This document shows positions 34,117-44,960 of a stretch of 64,000 nt of DNA, in pieces. Origin of the DNA: Roseateles sp. DAIF2 (GTDB taxonomy: Bacteria > Pseudomonadota > Gammaproteobacteria > Burkholderiales > Burkholderiaceae_C). Made by a program: the position numbers and the translations under genes. Position 1 is the first letter of the stretch; the number at the start of each line of letters is the position of its first letter. The stretch lies in NCBI RefSeq assembly GCF_015624425.1, contig NZ_CP049919.1, forward strand, positions 3,844,001 to 3,908,000. The letters are read 5' to 3'. The notes under the pieces are model-generated. The model was not told the DNA's origin, ran no database searches, and saw only the letters and a program-made list of their open reading frames with translations.

Positions 34117-34980
34117 ATGAGGCCAAACCCTCGCCCACCGATCCATGCCCGCCAGCCCCGCATCGACGCGAACGCCCCGCCCGAGGCGGCGCTAAAGCAG
34201 ATCCTCTGCGCCTGTCTGGAGCAGGTGCAGGGCAACGCGGCCGCCATCGCCACGGGCCGGGCGGAACCGGAGCATCTGCATCAGCTGCGGATCGGGCTGC
34301 GCCGCCTGAGAAGCGCGCTGCGGCTGTTCGGCGCCTGGGCCGGCCGGCCCTTCGAGCCCTGTGATCCCGCCTTGAGGCCCTTGCTGCGCGCGCTGGGTAC
34401 TCGACGCGATCACGATGTGCTGTGCGCCGACATCCTGCCGCAGCTGAGCACGCTGGGGGCACCGCCCCTGCCGCTGCCCCGGCCGCCGCCCATCGCGCGG
34501 ATCCGCCGGATGCTCGACGCAGCGGCCTTCCGCGACTGGCTGCTGTCGCTGCAAACCTATGTCGATACCCCAGCCGACCCGCAGGCAGCATCGGCGCAAC
34601 AAGCCACCGCCCAACTGGCCAAACGGCGCTTGGCAAAGCTGGAGAAGCGCTTGCGAAAGGAATGCCGGGTCTACGCAGCAGCCGACGAGGCGCACCGCCA
34701 CCGTCTGCGCAAGCGGCTCAAGCGACTGCGCTACGGCATCGAGCTGGCCAGCGATCTCTTGCCGAGCAGCAAGCGTGAGCGGGCACTGATGCGCCTCAAG
34801 CCCCTGCAGGAGACGATGGGGCGCTACAACGATATCTGCAATGCCCGAGCCCTGCTCGAAGGGATGAGCCCTTGCGCCGGGCTCTGGTTCGCGCTGGGCT
34901 GGGCCGAGGCGCGTCGGAGCGAGCTGCTTCGCGAGGCGGAACGCTCGGTGCTGCTGTGGTCCGATAGACAGCAGAAATGA
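34117..34980 (+). CDS. CHAD-domain protein
   Basis: A 287-residue all-helical CHAD domain protein. The repeated basic and histidine motifs HLHQLRIGLRRLRSALRLF (about residues 49-67) and HRHRLRKRLKRLRYGIEL (about 192-209), with LGTRRDHDVL between, are the conserved polyphosphate-binding helices of CHAD domains. CHAD proteins bind polyphosphate granules; here there is no fused CYTH domain. It is convergent with the tRNA-Ser gene and ends at a strong hairpin. Confidence 0.88.
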   Translation: MRPNPRPPIHARQPRIDANAPPEAALKQILCACLEQVQGNAAAIATGRAEPEHLHQLRIGLRRLRSALRLFGAWAGRPFEPCDPALRPLLRALGTRRDHDVLCADILPQLSTLGAPPLPLPRPPPIARIRRMLDAAAFRDWLLSLQTYVDTPADPQAASAQQATAQLAKRRLAKLEKRLRKECRVYAAADEAHRHRLRKRLKRLRYGIELASDLLPSSKRERALMRLKPLQETMGRYNDICNARALLEGMSPCAGLWFALGWAEARRSELLREAERSVLLWSDRQQK

Positions 34981-35005
34981 AAAGAGCCGCTTGAAGCGGC
35001 TCTTT
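34981..35005. terminator. bidirectional terminator between CHAD gene and tRNA-Ser
   Basis: A perfect 12-bp inverted repeat (AAAGAGCCGCTT, one-base centre, AAGCGGCTCTTT) with terminal A and T runs can stop both the CHAD transcript and the tRNA transcript from the opposite strand. Confidence 0.8.
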
Positions 35006-35023
35006 CACGTACGGCTAAGTACT

Positions 35024-35111
35024 TGGAGGAGAGGGGGGGATTCGAACCCCCGAGACGTTTCCGTCCGCCTGATTTCGAGTCAGGTACATTCAACCACTCT
35101 GCCACCTCTCC
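35024..35111 (-). tRNA. tRNA-Ser (anticodon CGA)
   Basis: On the minus strand the 88-nt sequence folds as a class II tRNA. The 7-bp acceptor stem is GGAGAGG/CCTCTCC, the anticodon stem-loop reads CCTGA-CTCGAAA-TCAGG with anticodon CGA, a long variable arm (CGGACGGAAACGTCTC) is typical of Ser, and the T-arm carries GTTCGAATC. The 3' CCA appears to be encoded (35026-35024) after a T at the discriminator position. Confidence 0.95.
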
Positions 35112-35153
35112 GAATTCTGGTGCTCGCGTGGTTGTTTGCGAGTAGAGCCCGCT

Positions 35154-35181
35154 AGTATAGCCAAAAATTCTTGGCCATCAA
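35154..35181 (-). promoter_or_regulatory. promoter of tRNA-Ser
   Basis: Minus-strand boxes TTGATG (35181-35176) and TATACT (35159-35154) are 16 bp apart, placing the start about 36 bp before the tRNA 5' end. The spacer GCCAAGAATTTTTGGC is itself a near-perfect palindrome. Confidence 0.65.
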
Positions 35182-35334
35182 GAATTTTCTGACGTCCGTC
35201 CCGGTCCTTGCATGCGCGGCCGGTTCAGACTTAGGCTGAGCCCAGCGTCGCGCAGACGACGCGCCCTACAGCATTCAGGGATTGACCATGACCCGCCACC
35301 CCTCGGCGGGCCGTCCCGTGGGAGTGCTGTTTCC

Positions 35335-36894
35335 ATGAATCTACGCAATCTGAAGATCGGTGTCCGGCTGGGTGCGGGCTTCGCCACCCTGCTGCTGCTG
35401 CTGAGCATCGTGGCCGTCATGGGCGCCATCGAGGTCAGGCTGACCAACCAGCATGTGGAGTTCTTCTCCGTCAACATCGTGCCCTCGCTGAAGGTGGTCG
35501 ACAAGCTGCGCAGCGGCAGCCAGGAGCTGCGCCGCTTCGAGAGTCAGCATCTGCTGGCCAGCTCCGACCAGGAGCGCCAGGAGATGGAGTCCAGCATCGC
35601 GCGCAGCCAGGCCGGGATCACCGAGAGCATGAAGGCCTACGAGGCCCTGCTCGCCGATGAGCAGGACGGCAAGAACCTGCAGGCCTACAAGGCCGCCATC
35701 ACCGCCTACCAGGCCATCTGGACCCGGCTGGGCGCCCTCTCCCGCCAGGCCGCGCAGGATCCGGCCAAGATGGACGAGGCCAAGAAGCTGCTGTTCGGCG
35801 AATCGCGCCGCGCCTTCGCCGAGGTCGGCAAGACGCTGGACACCTTGTGGGACTACAACGACACCCTGACCGAGCGCGGCAGCCAGGAAGCCGCCGCGGG
35901 CTACCGCACCGCGCTGTGGCTGATGGGCGTGATGACCGTGATCGCGATCCTGGCCGGCGCCTTCTGCGCGCTGTGGATCACCCAGTCGATCACCCGGCCG
36001 ATGGCCGAGGCGGTGCAGGTGGCCGACCGCATCGGCGCCGGCGACCTCAGCTCGCGCATCGAGGTGAGCAGCCGCGACGAGACCGGCCTGCTGCTGGGCG
36101 CGCTCAAGCGCATGAACGACGGTCTGATGCAGATCGTCACCCAGGTGCGCAACAGCTCCGATTCGATCGCCACCGGCTCGGCCGAGATCGCCACCGGCAA
36201 TGCCGACCTGAGCCAGCGCACCGAGGAGCAGGCCAGCAATCTGCAGCAGACCGCCGCCTCGATGGAGGAGCTGACCGCCACCGTCAAGCAGAACGCCGAC
36301 ACCGCGCGCCAGGCCAGCCAGATGGCGCACAGCGCCTCCACCGTCGCGGCCCAGGGCGGCGAGGTGGTGGGCCAGGTGGTGGCGACGATGGAGCAGATCA
36401 CCGCCTCCAGCCGCAAGATCGGCGACATCATCGGCGTGATCGACGGCATCGCCTTCCAGACCAATATCCTGGCCCTGAACGCCGCGGTCGAGGCCGCGCG
36501 CGCCGGTGAGCAGGGCCGCGGCTTCGCGGTGGTGGCCGGCGAGGTGCGCAGCCTGGCCCAGCGCAGCGCCGAGGCGGCCAAGGAGATCAAGAACCTGATC
36601 GGCGTCAGCGTCGAGAAGGTCGAGGCCGGCGCCCGGCTCTGCGACGATGCGGGCCGCACGATGGGCGACATCGTCAGCCAGGTCAAGCGCGTGACCGACC
36701 TGATCGGCGAGATCAGCGCGGCCAGCAGCGAGCAGAGCACGGGCATCGGCCAGATCGGCGACGCGGTGCAGCAGCTCGACCAGGTCACGCAGCAGAACGC
36801 CGCGCTGGTCGAGGAGTCCGCCGCCGCGGCCGAGAGCCTGAAGCATCAGGCCGCGCAGCTGGCGCAGACGGTGTCGCAGTTCAAGCTGGTCTGA
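35335..36894 (+). CDS. methyl-accepting chemotaxis protein
   Basis: A 519-residue transmembrane chemoreceptor. A first membrane helix (about 10-32) is followed by a periplasmic four-helix-bundle ligand domain (about 33-190), a second helix (about 192-213), HAMP ([23 protein letters not shown]) and the cytoplasmic signalling hairpin with [20 protein letters not shown]. The start is set at the ATG preceded by GGGAG; the longer frame includes a GC-rich 5' hairpin. No C-terminal CheR-docking pentapeptide is seen. It is separated from the cheRDB genes 10 kb away. Confidence 0.93.
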   Translation: MNLRNLKIGVRLGAGFATLLLLLSIVAVMGAIEVRLTNQHVEFFSVNIVPSLKVVDKLRSGSQELRRFESQHLLASSDQERQEMESSIARSQAGITESMKAYEALLADEQDGKNLQAYKAAITAYQAIWTRLGALSRQAAQDPAKMDEAKKLLFGESRRAFAEVGKTLDTLWDYNDTLTERGSQEAAAGYRTALWLMGVMTVIAILAGAFCALWITQSITRPMAEAVQVADRIGAGDLSSRIEVSSRDETGLLLGALKRMNDGLMQIVTQVRNSSDSIATGSAEIATGNADLSQRTEEQASNLQQTAASMEELTATVKQNADTARQASQMAHSASTVAAQGGEVVGQVVATMEQITASSRKIGDIIGVIDGIAFQTNILALNAAVEAARAGEQGRGFAVVAGEVRSLAQRSAEAAKEIKNLIGVSVEKVEAGARLCDDAGRTMGDIVSQVKRVTDLIGEISAASSEQSTGIGQIGDAVQQLDQVTQQNAALVEESAAAAESLKHQAAQLAQTVSQFKLV

Positions 36895-36906
36895 CGAGAG
36901 CGCTGC

Positions 36907-38079
36907 CTACGCCCGCGCGGCCGGGAAACCGTGCCGCCGGGCCGCCCACACCACGGGCAGCGTGCTGAGCAGGAGCAGCAGCAGCACCGGCGAGAACATG
37001 GCGGTGCCGAGGCGCTCCAGCAGCAGCCCGCCGGCGATGCCGCCGCCGGCGATTGCCAGGTTCCAGGCCGTGACCAGCATCGACTGCGCCAGGTCGGCCG
37101 CGTCCCCCGCCGTCTTGGCGATGGCGGTCTGGAACAGCGTCGCCGCGCCGCCGAAGGCCAGACCCCAGGCGGCGATCGCGCCGTACACCAGCGCGGGTTC
37201 ATGACCCGCCAGGCCGAGCGCCAGCGCGGACAGGCCGAACAGGATGGTGCTGGCCAGGGTCAACGCGCGCAGATGGCGGTCGACCAGCAGGCCGACCAGC
37301 CAGATGCCCGGCAGGGACGCGAGGCCGAACACCAGCAACACCCGATCGATCCGCCCCGCCATGCCCAGCGCCGCAAGCACCGGCGCGATATAGGTGTAGA
37401 GGATGTTGTGCGCCAGCACGAAGGCCAACACCACGAACAGCACCGGGCGCACGCCCGCCACCTGAAAGACCTGGCCCAGCGACGGCCGGCGTCCCGCCGC
37501 TTGCCCGGCGAGATCCGGCACCTGGACCCGCACCCACAGCATCAGCAGCAGCGCCAGCCCGCTCATGCCGACAAAGCAGATCCGCCAACCCAGCCACTGG
37601 CCGAGAAAGGTGCCCGCCGGCACACCGAGCGACAGCGCCACTGGCGTGCCCACCATCGCGATGGCGATGGCCCTGCCCTTCCGATGCTCGGGCACCAGGC
37701 GCGCGGCATAGGCCGCCAGCAGCGCCCACAGCAGCCCGGCCGCCATGCCCGCGAGGAAGCGCGCCACCATCGTCAGCGCAAAGCTGCCGGACAGGGCCGT
37801 GACGGTGTTGGCAATGACAAAGCCCGCGAGCGCCGCCAGCAGCAGCGGGCGGCGGCGCAGGCCCTGGGTGGCCGCCGTCAGGGGCATGGCCGCCAGCAGC
37901 GAGCCGAGGGCGTAGGCCGTGACGGTCTGCCCGACCCAGGCCTGCGAGACCGCCAGGCCTTGCGCCATCTGCGGCAGCAGCCCGGCCGGCAAGGCCTCGG
38001 TCAGGATGGTGATGAAGGCCGCCGTGGCCAGGGCCAGCAGCGCCGCGATCGGCAGGCGGTCCTGTCGGTCGCGGCTCAT
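36907..38079 (-). CDS. MFS exporter (DHA1/AraJ-like)
   Basis: A 390-residue twelve-helix major facilitator. The motif between helices 2 and 3 (ATQGLRRRPLLLAAL) and the start LATAAFITILTEALPAGLLPQMAQGL resemble the DHA1 sugar/drug exporters AraJ and YdhP. It overlaps the serine-hydrolase gene by 4 bp and both are divergent from a LysR gene, a layout usual for a regulated efflux or detoxification unit. The substrate is unknown. Confidence 0.88.
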   Translation of the reverse strand: MSRDRQDRLPIAALLALATAAFITILTEALPAGLLPQMAQGLAVSQAWVGQTVTAYALGSLLAAMPLTAATQGLRRRPLLLAALAGFVIANTVTALSGSFALTMVARFLAGMAAGLLWALLAAYAARLVPEHRKGRAIAIAMVGTPVALSLGVPAGTFLGQWLGWRICFVGMSGLALLLMLWVRVQVPDLAGQAAGRRPSLGQVFQVAGVRPVLFVVLAFVLAHNILYTYIAPVLAALGMAGRIDRVLLVFGLASLPGIWLVGLLVDRHLRALTLASTILFGLSALALGLAGHEPALVYGAIAAWGLAFGGAATLFQTAIAKTAGDAADLAQSMLVTAWNLAIAGGGIAGGLLLERLGTAMFSPVLLLLLLSTLPVVWAARRHGFPAARA

Positions 38080-39299
38080 CGCGCCACCTCCGGGGCGGCG
38101 TAGACGGCGTCGCGCAGCTCGGTGACGAAGCGGCCGGACATGCCCTCATACAGCGTATTGGTCAAGGCGACCACGCTCAGGCCCCGCGCGCGATCGACGA
38201 ACCAGGCATGGCCATAGGCCCCGCCCCAGCGCCAGGTGCCGATCGATTCCGGCGACGCGGCGGCCCGCGGATCCCGCAACACCGAGAAACCCAGGCCGAA
38301 ACCAAAGCCCGGCGCATTGGGCAGCTCCAGCCCGCCGGTCTGGTCCCGCCCCATCTCCTCGACCAGCTCGCGCGGCAGCAAGCCGCCGCCGCCCCGGCGC
38401 AGGGTCTCCAGCAGGCGCAGGAAGTCCCCGGCCGTGCCCGCCATGCCGGCGCCGCCCGAGGCAAAGGCTCCGGTGTCCAGGATGCGGGCCGGGCTGTAGG
38501 CGATGCCGACCGCCCCCTCGAAGGGCGACACCGTTTCGCCCTCGGCCAGCCGGTGTGGCTGCGGACTGTCGCTCACATAGGCCGTGGCCAGGCGCCGCGC
38601 ATCGCGGACCAGGAAGCCGGTGTCCGCCATGCCCAGGGGCCCGGTCACCAGCTGGCGTACGGCTTCGGCCAGCGGCGCGCCCTGGACGCGCTCGACCAGG
38701 GCGCCGAGCACATCGGTCGCCAGGGAATAGCCCCAGGCCCCGCCCGGCGCGTACAGCAGGGGCACGCTGGCGATGCGGCGCAGGTTCCCGGCCAGGTCGA
38801 TGCCCGAAGCGTCGTCCATGCCATCCGAGACGCCGGCGCGCGCATAGGGGCCGTCCGCATCGGCCTCGAAGAAACGATAGCCCAGCCCGGCCCTATGGCT
38901 GAGCAGCTGCCGCGCGCTGATGCGCGCCGGGCTGCCATCGGCCAGGCGGGGCCGGAACTCGGGCAGCCAGCGGCCGATGTCATGGTCCAGCTCGAGCCGG
39001 CCCTGCGCCACCAGCACCAGCGCCGCGGCCGAGACGATGGGCTTGCTGACCGAGGCCAGCCGGAAGATGCTGTCCAGGGCCATCGGGCGGGCGTCCTCGC
39101 GGTCGGCGAAACCCGCAGCCTGCTGGTGGATCAGTTCGCCGTCGCGTGCCACCAGCACGACGGCGCCGACCAGACGCCGCTGGTCCAGCGCCTGCCGGAC
39201 GACGGTCCGGACCGGCGCCAAAGCGGGCACCGGCGCGACGCCGGCAAGGGGAGAAGCAACGAGGGTGTTCACGGCAAGATCCTTGGTGGAGTGAGTCAT
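38076..39299 (-). CDS. serine beta-lactamase-like hydrolase (class C/EstB type)
   Basis: A 407-residue penicillin-binding-fold hydrolase. The nucleophile motif SVSK is in IFRLASVSKPIVSAAAL, and the segment GAWGYSLATDVLG holds the Tyr of the second motif. There is no clear signal peptide, so it may act as a cytoplasmic esterase (EstB/LACTB-like) and not a true beta-lactamase. It is coupled to the MFS gene and divergent from LysR, suggesting that the three act together on an ester or amide substrate. Confidence 0.88.
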   Translation of the reverse strand: MTHSTKDLAVNTLVASPLAGVAPVPALAPVRTVVRQALDQRRLVGAVVLVARDGELIHQQAAGFADREDARPMALDSIFRLASVSKPIVSAAALVLVAQGRLELDHDIGRWLPEFRPRLADGSPARISARQLLSHRAGLGYRFFEADADGPYARAGVSDGMDDASGIDLAGNLRRIASVPLLYAPGGAWGYSLATDVLGALVERVQGAPLAEAVRQLVTGPLGMADTGFLVRDARRLATAYVSDSPQPHRLAEGETVSPFEGAVGIAYSPARILDTGAFASGGAGMAGTAGDFLRLLETLRRGGGGLLPRELVEEMGRDQTGGLELPNAPGFGFGLGFSVLRDPRAAASPESIGTWRWGGAYGHAWFVDRARGLSVVALTNTLYEGMSGRFVTELRDAVYAAPEVAR

Positions 39300-39388
39300 G
39301 CCGTGACCATAGAAAATGGGCCATTAAAGAAAAAGCTGGCTACAGTTCCTCCTTCTGCGGATCAATATGTCCGCAATCGAGGAAAGGT
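39300..39388. promoter_or_regulatory. LysR operator region (hydrolase-MFS / lysR)
   Basis: The 89-bp divergent gap carries a perfect inverted repeat TGCGGA-N8-TCCGCA (39356-39375) and an 11-bp dyad AATGGGCCATT (39315-39325). These are good candidates for LysR recall and activation sites. Confidence 0.5.
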
Positions 39389-40276
39389 ATGGACAGCCTG
39401 AATGGCTTTATGGTGTTCGTGCAGGTCGCCGAGACGCGCAGCTTCGTCGCCGCCGGCCGGCTGCTGGGGGTGTCGGCGTCCGCCATCGGCAAGAGCGTGG
39501 CGCGGCTGGAGGAGAAGCTCGCCGTGCGGCTGTTTCACCGCAGCACCCGCAGCATCACGCTGACGGCCGAGGGCACGCTGTTCCTGGAGCGCAGCCGGCG
39601 CATCCTGGCCGAGATCGAGGCGGCGGAGCTGGAGCTATCCCGAGCCAGCGGCGCGCCGCGCGGGCGCCTGCGGGTGAGCCTGCCCCTGGTCAGCTCGCTG
39701 GTGCTGCCGGTGCTGGGCGAGTTCATGCGCGAGTACCCCGAGATCGAGCTGGACCTGGACTTCACCGACCGCATGGTCGATGTGATCGAGGAAGGCTTCG
39801 ACGCGGTAGTGCGCACCGGCGAGCCCGGCGACTCGCGCCTCACGGCGCGCCGGCTGGGGTCCTTCCGCTCGCTGCTGGTGGCCTCGCCGGACTATCTCGC
39901 GCGGCGCGGCACGCCCCAGGTGCCGGCCGACCTGATGCGGCATGCCTGCCTGCACTACCGCTTCCCCAACAGCGGCAAGCTGGAGCCCTGGACGCTGCGG
40001 CAGCCGGCCGAGCCAGCCGAGCTGCAGCTGCCCACCTCGATGATCTGCAACAACATCGAGACGCGCCTGTGCTTCGCGCTGCAGGGGCACGGCATCGCCT
40101 TCCTGCCGGACTTCTCCATCCGCGAGTCGCTGGCCGATGGCCGGCTGCGGCCGGTGCTGGCCGATCATGTGGGGCGCAGCGGCGTCTTCCATATGCTGTG
40201 GCCGGCGAGCCGGCACCCCTCGCCCAAGGTCAGGGCCCTGGTCGACTTCCTGTGCGCCCGGATCTTCCCGCCATGA
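39389..40276 (+). CDS. LysR-family regulator of the hydrolase-MFS pair
   Basis: A 295-residue LysR regulator of the AaeR/DmlR-like group. The HTH shows MDSLNGFMVFVQVAETRSFVAAG and LGVSASAIGKSVARLEEKL; the effector half has LTARRLGSFRSLLVASPDYLARRG and CNNIETRLCFALQGHGIAFLPDF, typical of this subfamily. The ATG at 39389 follows GGAAAGG. Longer upstream readings would run into the divergent promoter. It probably regulates the adjacent divergent operon. Confidence 0.92.
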   Translation: MDSLNGFMVFVQVAETRSFVAAGRLLGVSASAIGKSVARLEEKLAVRLFHRSTRSITLTAEGTLFLERSRRILAEIEAAELELSRASGAPRGRLRVSLPLVSSLVLPVLGEFMREYPEIELDLDFTDRMVDVIEEGFDAVVRTGEPGDSRLTARRLGSFRSLLVASPDYLARRGTPQVPADLMRHACLHYRFPNSGKLEPWTLRQPAEPAELQLPTSMICNNIETRLCFALQGHGIAFLPDFSIRESLADGRLRPVLADHVGRSGVFHMLWPASRHPSPKVRALVDFLCARIFPP

Positions 40277-40288
40277 AATAAAGAAAAA

Positions 40289-40305
40289 GGGCGGCCAGGC
40301 CGCCC
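40289..40305 (-). terminator. serS terminator
   Basis: An 8-bp stem GGGCGGCC/GGCCGCCC is followed on the minus strand by a run of five T and further T-rich sequence, a strong intrinsic terminator for serS. It may also serve the convergent LysR gene. Confidence 0.8.
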
Positions 40306-40328
40306 CTTGCTGCGCCGCGAAGGCCGCC

Positions 40329-41654
<1,326 letters not shown>

Positions 41655-41668
41655 CTATGGAAGCAAAA

Positions 41669-41689
41669 CGGCGCCCTCGTCGGGCGCCG
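41669..41689 (-). terminator. ispH terminator
   Basis: An 8-bp stem CGGCGCCC/GGGCGCCG with a 5-nt loop is followed on the minus strand by TTTT, fitting an intrinsic terminator 24 bp after the ispH stop. Confidence 0.75.
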
Positions 41690-41712
41690 CGGTCAGTGCC
41701 AAAGCGCCGGCT

Positions 41713-42690
41713 TCAAGATCGGGACGAACTCACCTCGGCCATGGACTTGTCGCCCAGGCCCAGCGGCAGCGGGAAGCGCACATGCTCCTCGACGCCCGGC
41801 AGGCTGCGCACCGTCGTCGCGCCCAGGGCGCGCAGGCGCGCGATCACGGCCTGCACCAGCACATCGGGCGCCGAGGCGCCGGCGGTCAGGCCGACGCGCG
41901 CGCGACCCTCAAACCATTCCGGCTTCAGGTCCTCTGCGGCGTCGACCATATAGCCCGGCGTGCCCAGACGCTCGGCCAGCTCGCGCAGGCGGTTGCTGTT
42001 GGAGCTGGTCGGGCTGCCGACCACGATCACCACGTCCACCTGCGGGGCCAGCACCTTGACCGCGTCCTGGCGGTTCTGGGTGGCGTAGCAGATGTCCTGC
42101 TTCTTGGGCTCGCGCACCTGCGGGAAATGGATCTTCACCGCGGCCAGGATCTCGGCCGCGTCGTCGACGCTGAGCGTCGTCTGCGTCACCACGGCCAGCT
42201 TCGAGGGGTCCTTGACCCGCACATGCGGCACGTCCGCGGCCTCCTCGACCAGGTAGATGCCGTCGCTGAGCTGGCCCATCGTGCCCTCGACCTCGGGATG
42301 CCCCTTGTGGCCGATCATGATGAATTCGTAGCCTTCCTTGCGCAGCTTGGCCACCTCGACATGCACCTTGGTCACCAGCGGGCAGGTCGCGTCGAAGACC
42401 TGGAAGCCGCGCTCGGCCGCCTCCTTGCGCACCGCCTGGCTGACGCCATGGGCGCTGAACACCAGGGTCGCACCGGGCGGCACCTCGGCCAGGTCCTCGA
42501 TGAAGATCGCGCCGCGCGCCTTCAGGTCGTTCACCACATAGGTGTTGTGCACGATCTCGTGGCGCACATAGATCGGCGCGCCGAATTTCTTCAGCGCGCG
42601 CTCGACGATCTCGATCGCGCGGTCCACGCCGGCGCAGAAACCGCGCGGTTCGGCCAGCAGCACTTCCTGGGTCGTGGTCACCGTCGTCAT
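41713..42690 (-). CDS. ispH: 4-hydroxy-3-methylbut-2-enyl diphosphate reductase
   Basis: A 325-residue iron-sulfur enzyme, the last step of the MEP isoprenoid pathway. The three cluster cysteines lie in [21 protein letters not shown] and [24 protein letters not shown] contributes to diphosphate binding. The ATG at 42690 overlaps the fkpB stop as TGATG. The fkpB-ispH pairing is conserved in Proteobacteria. Confidence 0.97.
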   Translation of the reverse strand: MTTVTTTQEVLLAEPRGFCAGVDRAIEIVERALKKFGAPIYVRHEIVHNTYVVNDLKARGAIFIEDLAEVPPGATLVFSAHGVSQAVRKEAAERGFQVFDATCPLVTKVHVEVAKLRKEGYEFIMIGHKGHPEVEGTMGQLSDGIYLVEEAADVPHVRVKDPSKLAVVTQTTLSVDDAAEILAAVKIHFPQVREPKKQDICYATQNRQDAVKVLAPQVDVVIVVGSPTSSNSNRLRELAERLGTPGYMVDAAEDLKPEWFEGRARVGLTAGASAPDVLVQAVIARLRALGATTVRSLPGVEEHVRFPLPLGLGDKSMAEVSSSRS

Positions 42691-43139
42691 CACAGCACCC
42701 CGATCACTTGCACTTCGAAGCTCACCGGCTGGCCGGCCAGCGGATGGTTGAAATCGAACAGCAGCCAGTCCTCGCCGACCTCGCGCACCAGGCCGGCATA
42801 GCTGCCCTGCCCGTCCGGCGTCGGGAACTGCACCACGTCGCCGAGCTTGTACTCCTCGTCCGGATCGCCCAGCTGGCGCAGCAGCGCCAACTTGACCCGC
42901 TGCAGCATCTCGGGGTTGCGCTCGCCGAAGGCCTCGCCCGGCGCCAGCTCGAAACGGCTGCGCGAGCCCTCGGCCAGGCCGATCAGGCGCGCCTCGATCG
43001 CGGGCGCCAGCTCGCCGGTGCCCAGGGACAGGGTGGCCGGCTTGTCATTGAAGGTGTTGACCAGGTCGCCGCCGTCCGGCCCCGCCAAACGATAGTGCAG
43101 GGTCAGGAAGGAGCCGGCCTGGATGAGATTCTGGGTCAT
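42690..43139 (-). CDS. fkpB: FKBP-type peptidyl-prolyl isomerase (SlpA/FkpB)
   Basis: A 149-residue SlyD/FkpB-like prolyl isomerase. It begins with a beta strand [20 protein letters not shown] and contains [24 protein letters not shown] and the closing [17 protein letters not shown], diagnostic of the IF-domain FKBPs. The metal-binding tail of SlyD is absent. It precedes ispH in a coupled pair and is divergent from radC. Confidence 0.94.
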   Translation of the reverse strand: MTQNLIQAGSFLTLHYRLAGPDGGDLVNTFNDKPATLSLGTGELAPAIEARLIGLAEGSRSRFELAPGEAFGERNPEMLQRVKLALLRQLGDPDEEYKLGDVVQFPTPDGQGSYAGLVREVGEDWLLFDFNHPLAGQPVSFEVQVIGVL

Positions 43140-43208
43140 GGTTTGTTCGCTAGACTGCGCGGATTTTAAGGCCCCGGCCTCATCCCTCGTCCCTGCTCCT
43201 CATTTTTC

Positions 43209-43883
43209 ATGCCTCTCGATCATCTGCCGCCCGAGGCGCGCCCGCGCGAAAAGCTGCTGGCGCGCGGCCCTGGCGCCCTGGCCGACGCCGAACTGCTGGC
43301 CCTGCTGCTGCGCACCGGCCTGCCGGGCCGGCCGGTGCTGCAGCTGGCGCAAGCCCTGCTGGACGAGTTCGGCGGCTGGCCGGGCCTCTTGCATGCCGGC
43401 GTCGCCGACCTGGCGCGCGTCAAGGGCCTGGGCCCGGCCAAGCGGGCCGAGATCGCCGCGGTGCTGGAGATCGCGCGCCGCTCCCTGAGCGCCGAGCTGG
43501 CCAGCCGGCCGGTGTTCGAATCGCCCGAGGCTGTGCGCCAGTTCCTGCGCCTGAAACTGGCCGGCCTGACGCATGAGGTGTTCGCGGTGCTGTTCCTCGA
43601 TGCCCAGCACCGCCTGATGGCGATGGAGGAGATGTTCCGCGGCAGCCTGACCCAGACCTCGGTCTACCCGCGCGAGGTGGTCAAGCGCGCGCTGGAGCTC
43701 GGTGCGGCGGCGGTGATCCTGGCCCACAACCACCCGTCCGGCGTGGCCGAGCCCTCCCGCGCCGACCAGGCCCTGACCGAGGCGCTGTCCAAGGCCCTGG
43801 CCCTGGTCGATATCCGCGTGCTGGACCATCTGGTGGTCGGCGCCGGCGAAGCGGTCTCGATGGCCGAGCGGGGGCTCTTGTGA
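43209..43883 (+). CDS. radC: RadC-family JAB/MPN protein
   Basis: A 224-residue RadC. The N-terminal helix-hairpin-helix region ([20 protein letters not shown]) precedes an MPN domain with the metal motif [14 protein letters not shown]. Its biochemical role remains uncertain in the family; a direct role in DNA repair has been questioned. The stop overlaps the GTG start of the Smr gene. No clear ribosome site precedes the ATG. Confidence 0.94.
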   Translation: MPLDHLPPEARPREKLLARGPGALADAELLALLLRTGLPGRPVLQLAQALLDEFGGWPGLLHAGVADLARVKGLGPAKRAEIAAVLEIARRSLSAELASRPVFESPEAVRQFLRLKLAGLTHEVFAVLFLDAQHRLMAMEEMFRGSLTQTSVYPREVVKRALELGAAAVILAHNHPSGVAEPSRADQALTEALSKALALVDIRVLDHLVVGAGEAVSMAERGLL

Positions 43884-44533
43884 AGGGCAGCCTGCACAGC
43901 CTGCAGGACCTGAAGAGCCTGCAGCGCGAGCTCCAGCTGGCGCGCAAGCTGGCCGAGGAGGCCGCCGAGCGCCGTGCCGCGCTGCTGCGCCTGGCCGAGC
44001 AGGAGCGGCGCGCCTTCGAGCTGGCGATCGGCCCGATCACCCAGCTCAAGGCCAGCCAGCGCGAGCGCGTCGAGCATGAGCGCGTGCCGCCGGCGCCGGA
44101 GCCGCTGCAGCGCCAGGCCGACGAGCGCGCGGCGCTCTTGCAGGCGCTGTCGGACGATTTCGACGTCGACTCGCTGCTCGAGACCGACGAGACCCTGTCC
44201 TTTCGCCGCCCCGAGATCGGGCCGGAGACGGTCAGAAAGCTGCGCCGCGGTCATTGGGCGCTGCAGGGCCAGATCGACCTGCACGGCCTGCGCCGCGACC
44301 AGGCGCGCGAGGCGCTGGGCGGCTTCATCGTCGAGAGTGCCAAGCGCGGCCTGCGCTGCGTACGCGTCGTGCATGGCAAGGGCAACGGCTCGCCGGGCCG
44401 CGAACCGATCCTGAAGAGCCGCGTGCGACGCTGGCTGGTGCAGAAGGCCGAGGTGCTGGCCTTCGTCCAGGCCCGCGCCAGCGATGGCGGCAGCGGCGCG
44501 CTGATGGTGTTGCTGCAGGGCACGCCGGCCTGA
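43880..44533 (+). CDS. Smr-domain protein
   Basis: A 217-residue protein. An N-terminal coiled coil (about 5-60, rich in Leu, Arg, Glu) is followed by the Smr domain (about 115-217) with the hallmark [16 protein letters not shown] and [13 protein letters not shown]. Stand-alone Smr proteins (SmrA/SmrB group) are RNA nucleases or ribosome-collision sensors; the exact group is not certain. It uses a GTG start that overlaps the radC stop (GTGA). Confidence 0.9.
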   Translation: MKGSLHSLQDLKSLQRELQLARKLAEEAAERRAALLRLAEQERRAFELAIGPITQLKASQRERVEHERVPPAPEPLQRQADERAALLQALSDDFDVDSLLETDETLSFRRPEIGPETVRKLRRGHWALQGQIDLHGLRRDQAREALGGFIVESAKRGLRCVRVVHGKGNGSPGREPILKSRVRRWLVQKAEVLAFVQARASDGGSGALMVLLQGTPA

Positions 44534-44540
44534 GGCCGGC

Positions 44541-44960
44541 TCAGAGCCGCTTGACGACGGGCTGGTTGACCATCCAGTCGGCGGTGCCGGCGAAGGACTC
44601 GCCCAGGCGCCGCTGCAGCTCGGGGTCCAGTTCGACCTCGGCCATGGCCTGGCGCATGCAGGCCATCCACTGGTCGCGCTCGACAATGCCGATCTTGAAC
44701 GGCAGATGCCGCGCACGCAGGCGCGGGTGGCCGAAGCGCTCGACGAAATAGTCGGGCCCGCCCAACCAGCCGCACAGGAACCAGAAGAACTTGTCGCGCG
44801 AGCCCTCAAGCGTGGGCGGATGCACGGCGCGCAGCTCGGCGTAGCCGGGCTCCAGATCCATCAGGTCGTAGAAGCGGTCCACCAGGCCGCGCACCGCGGC
44901 CTCGCCGCCGACCCAGTCGAAGGCGGTGGCCGGCCCCGCGGTCTCGGTGCCCGCGCTCAT
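44541..44960 (-). CDS. group II truncated haemoglobin
   Basis: A 139-residue 2-on-2 globin. The B10 Tyr lies in VDRFYDLMD, the proximal His in RLRARHLPFKIG and the G8 Trp in RDQWMACMRQAM, a set defining the trHbO/group II class that binds O2 tightly and can detoxify NO or peroxide. It overlaps the upstream ParA-like gene by 4 bp, forming an operon GGDEF-ParA-globin. This may link oxygen or NO sensing to motility and c-di-GMP, which is an inference. Confidence 0.9.
   Translation of the reverse strand: MSAGTETAGPATAFDWVGGEAAVRGLVDRFYDLMDLEPGYAELRAVHPPTLEGSRDKFFWFLCGWLGGPDYFVERFGHPRLRARHLPFKIGIVERDQWMACMRQAMAEVELDPELQRRLGESFAGTADWMVNQPVVKRL

Noticed and set aside
38076..39299. Chromosomal beta-lactamase giving antibiotic resistance
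   Set aside because: There is no clear signal peptide and the motifs fit EstB-like esterases equally well; the pairing with an MFS exporter and LysR does not prove a lactam substrate.
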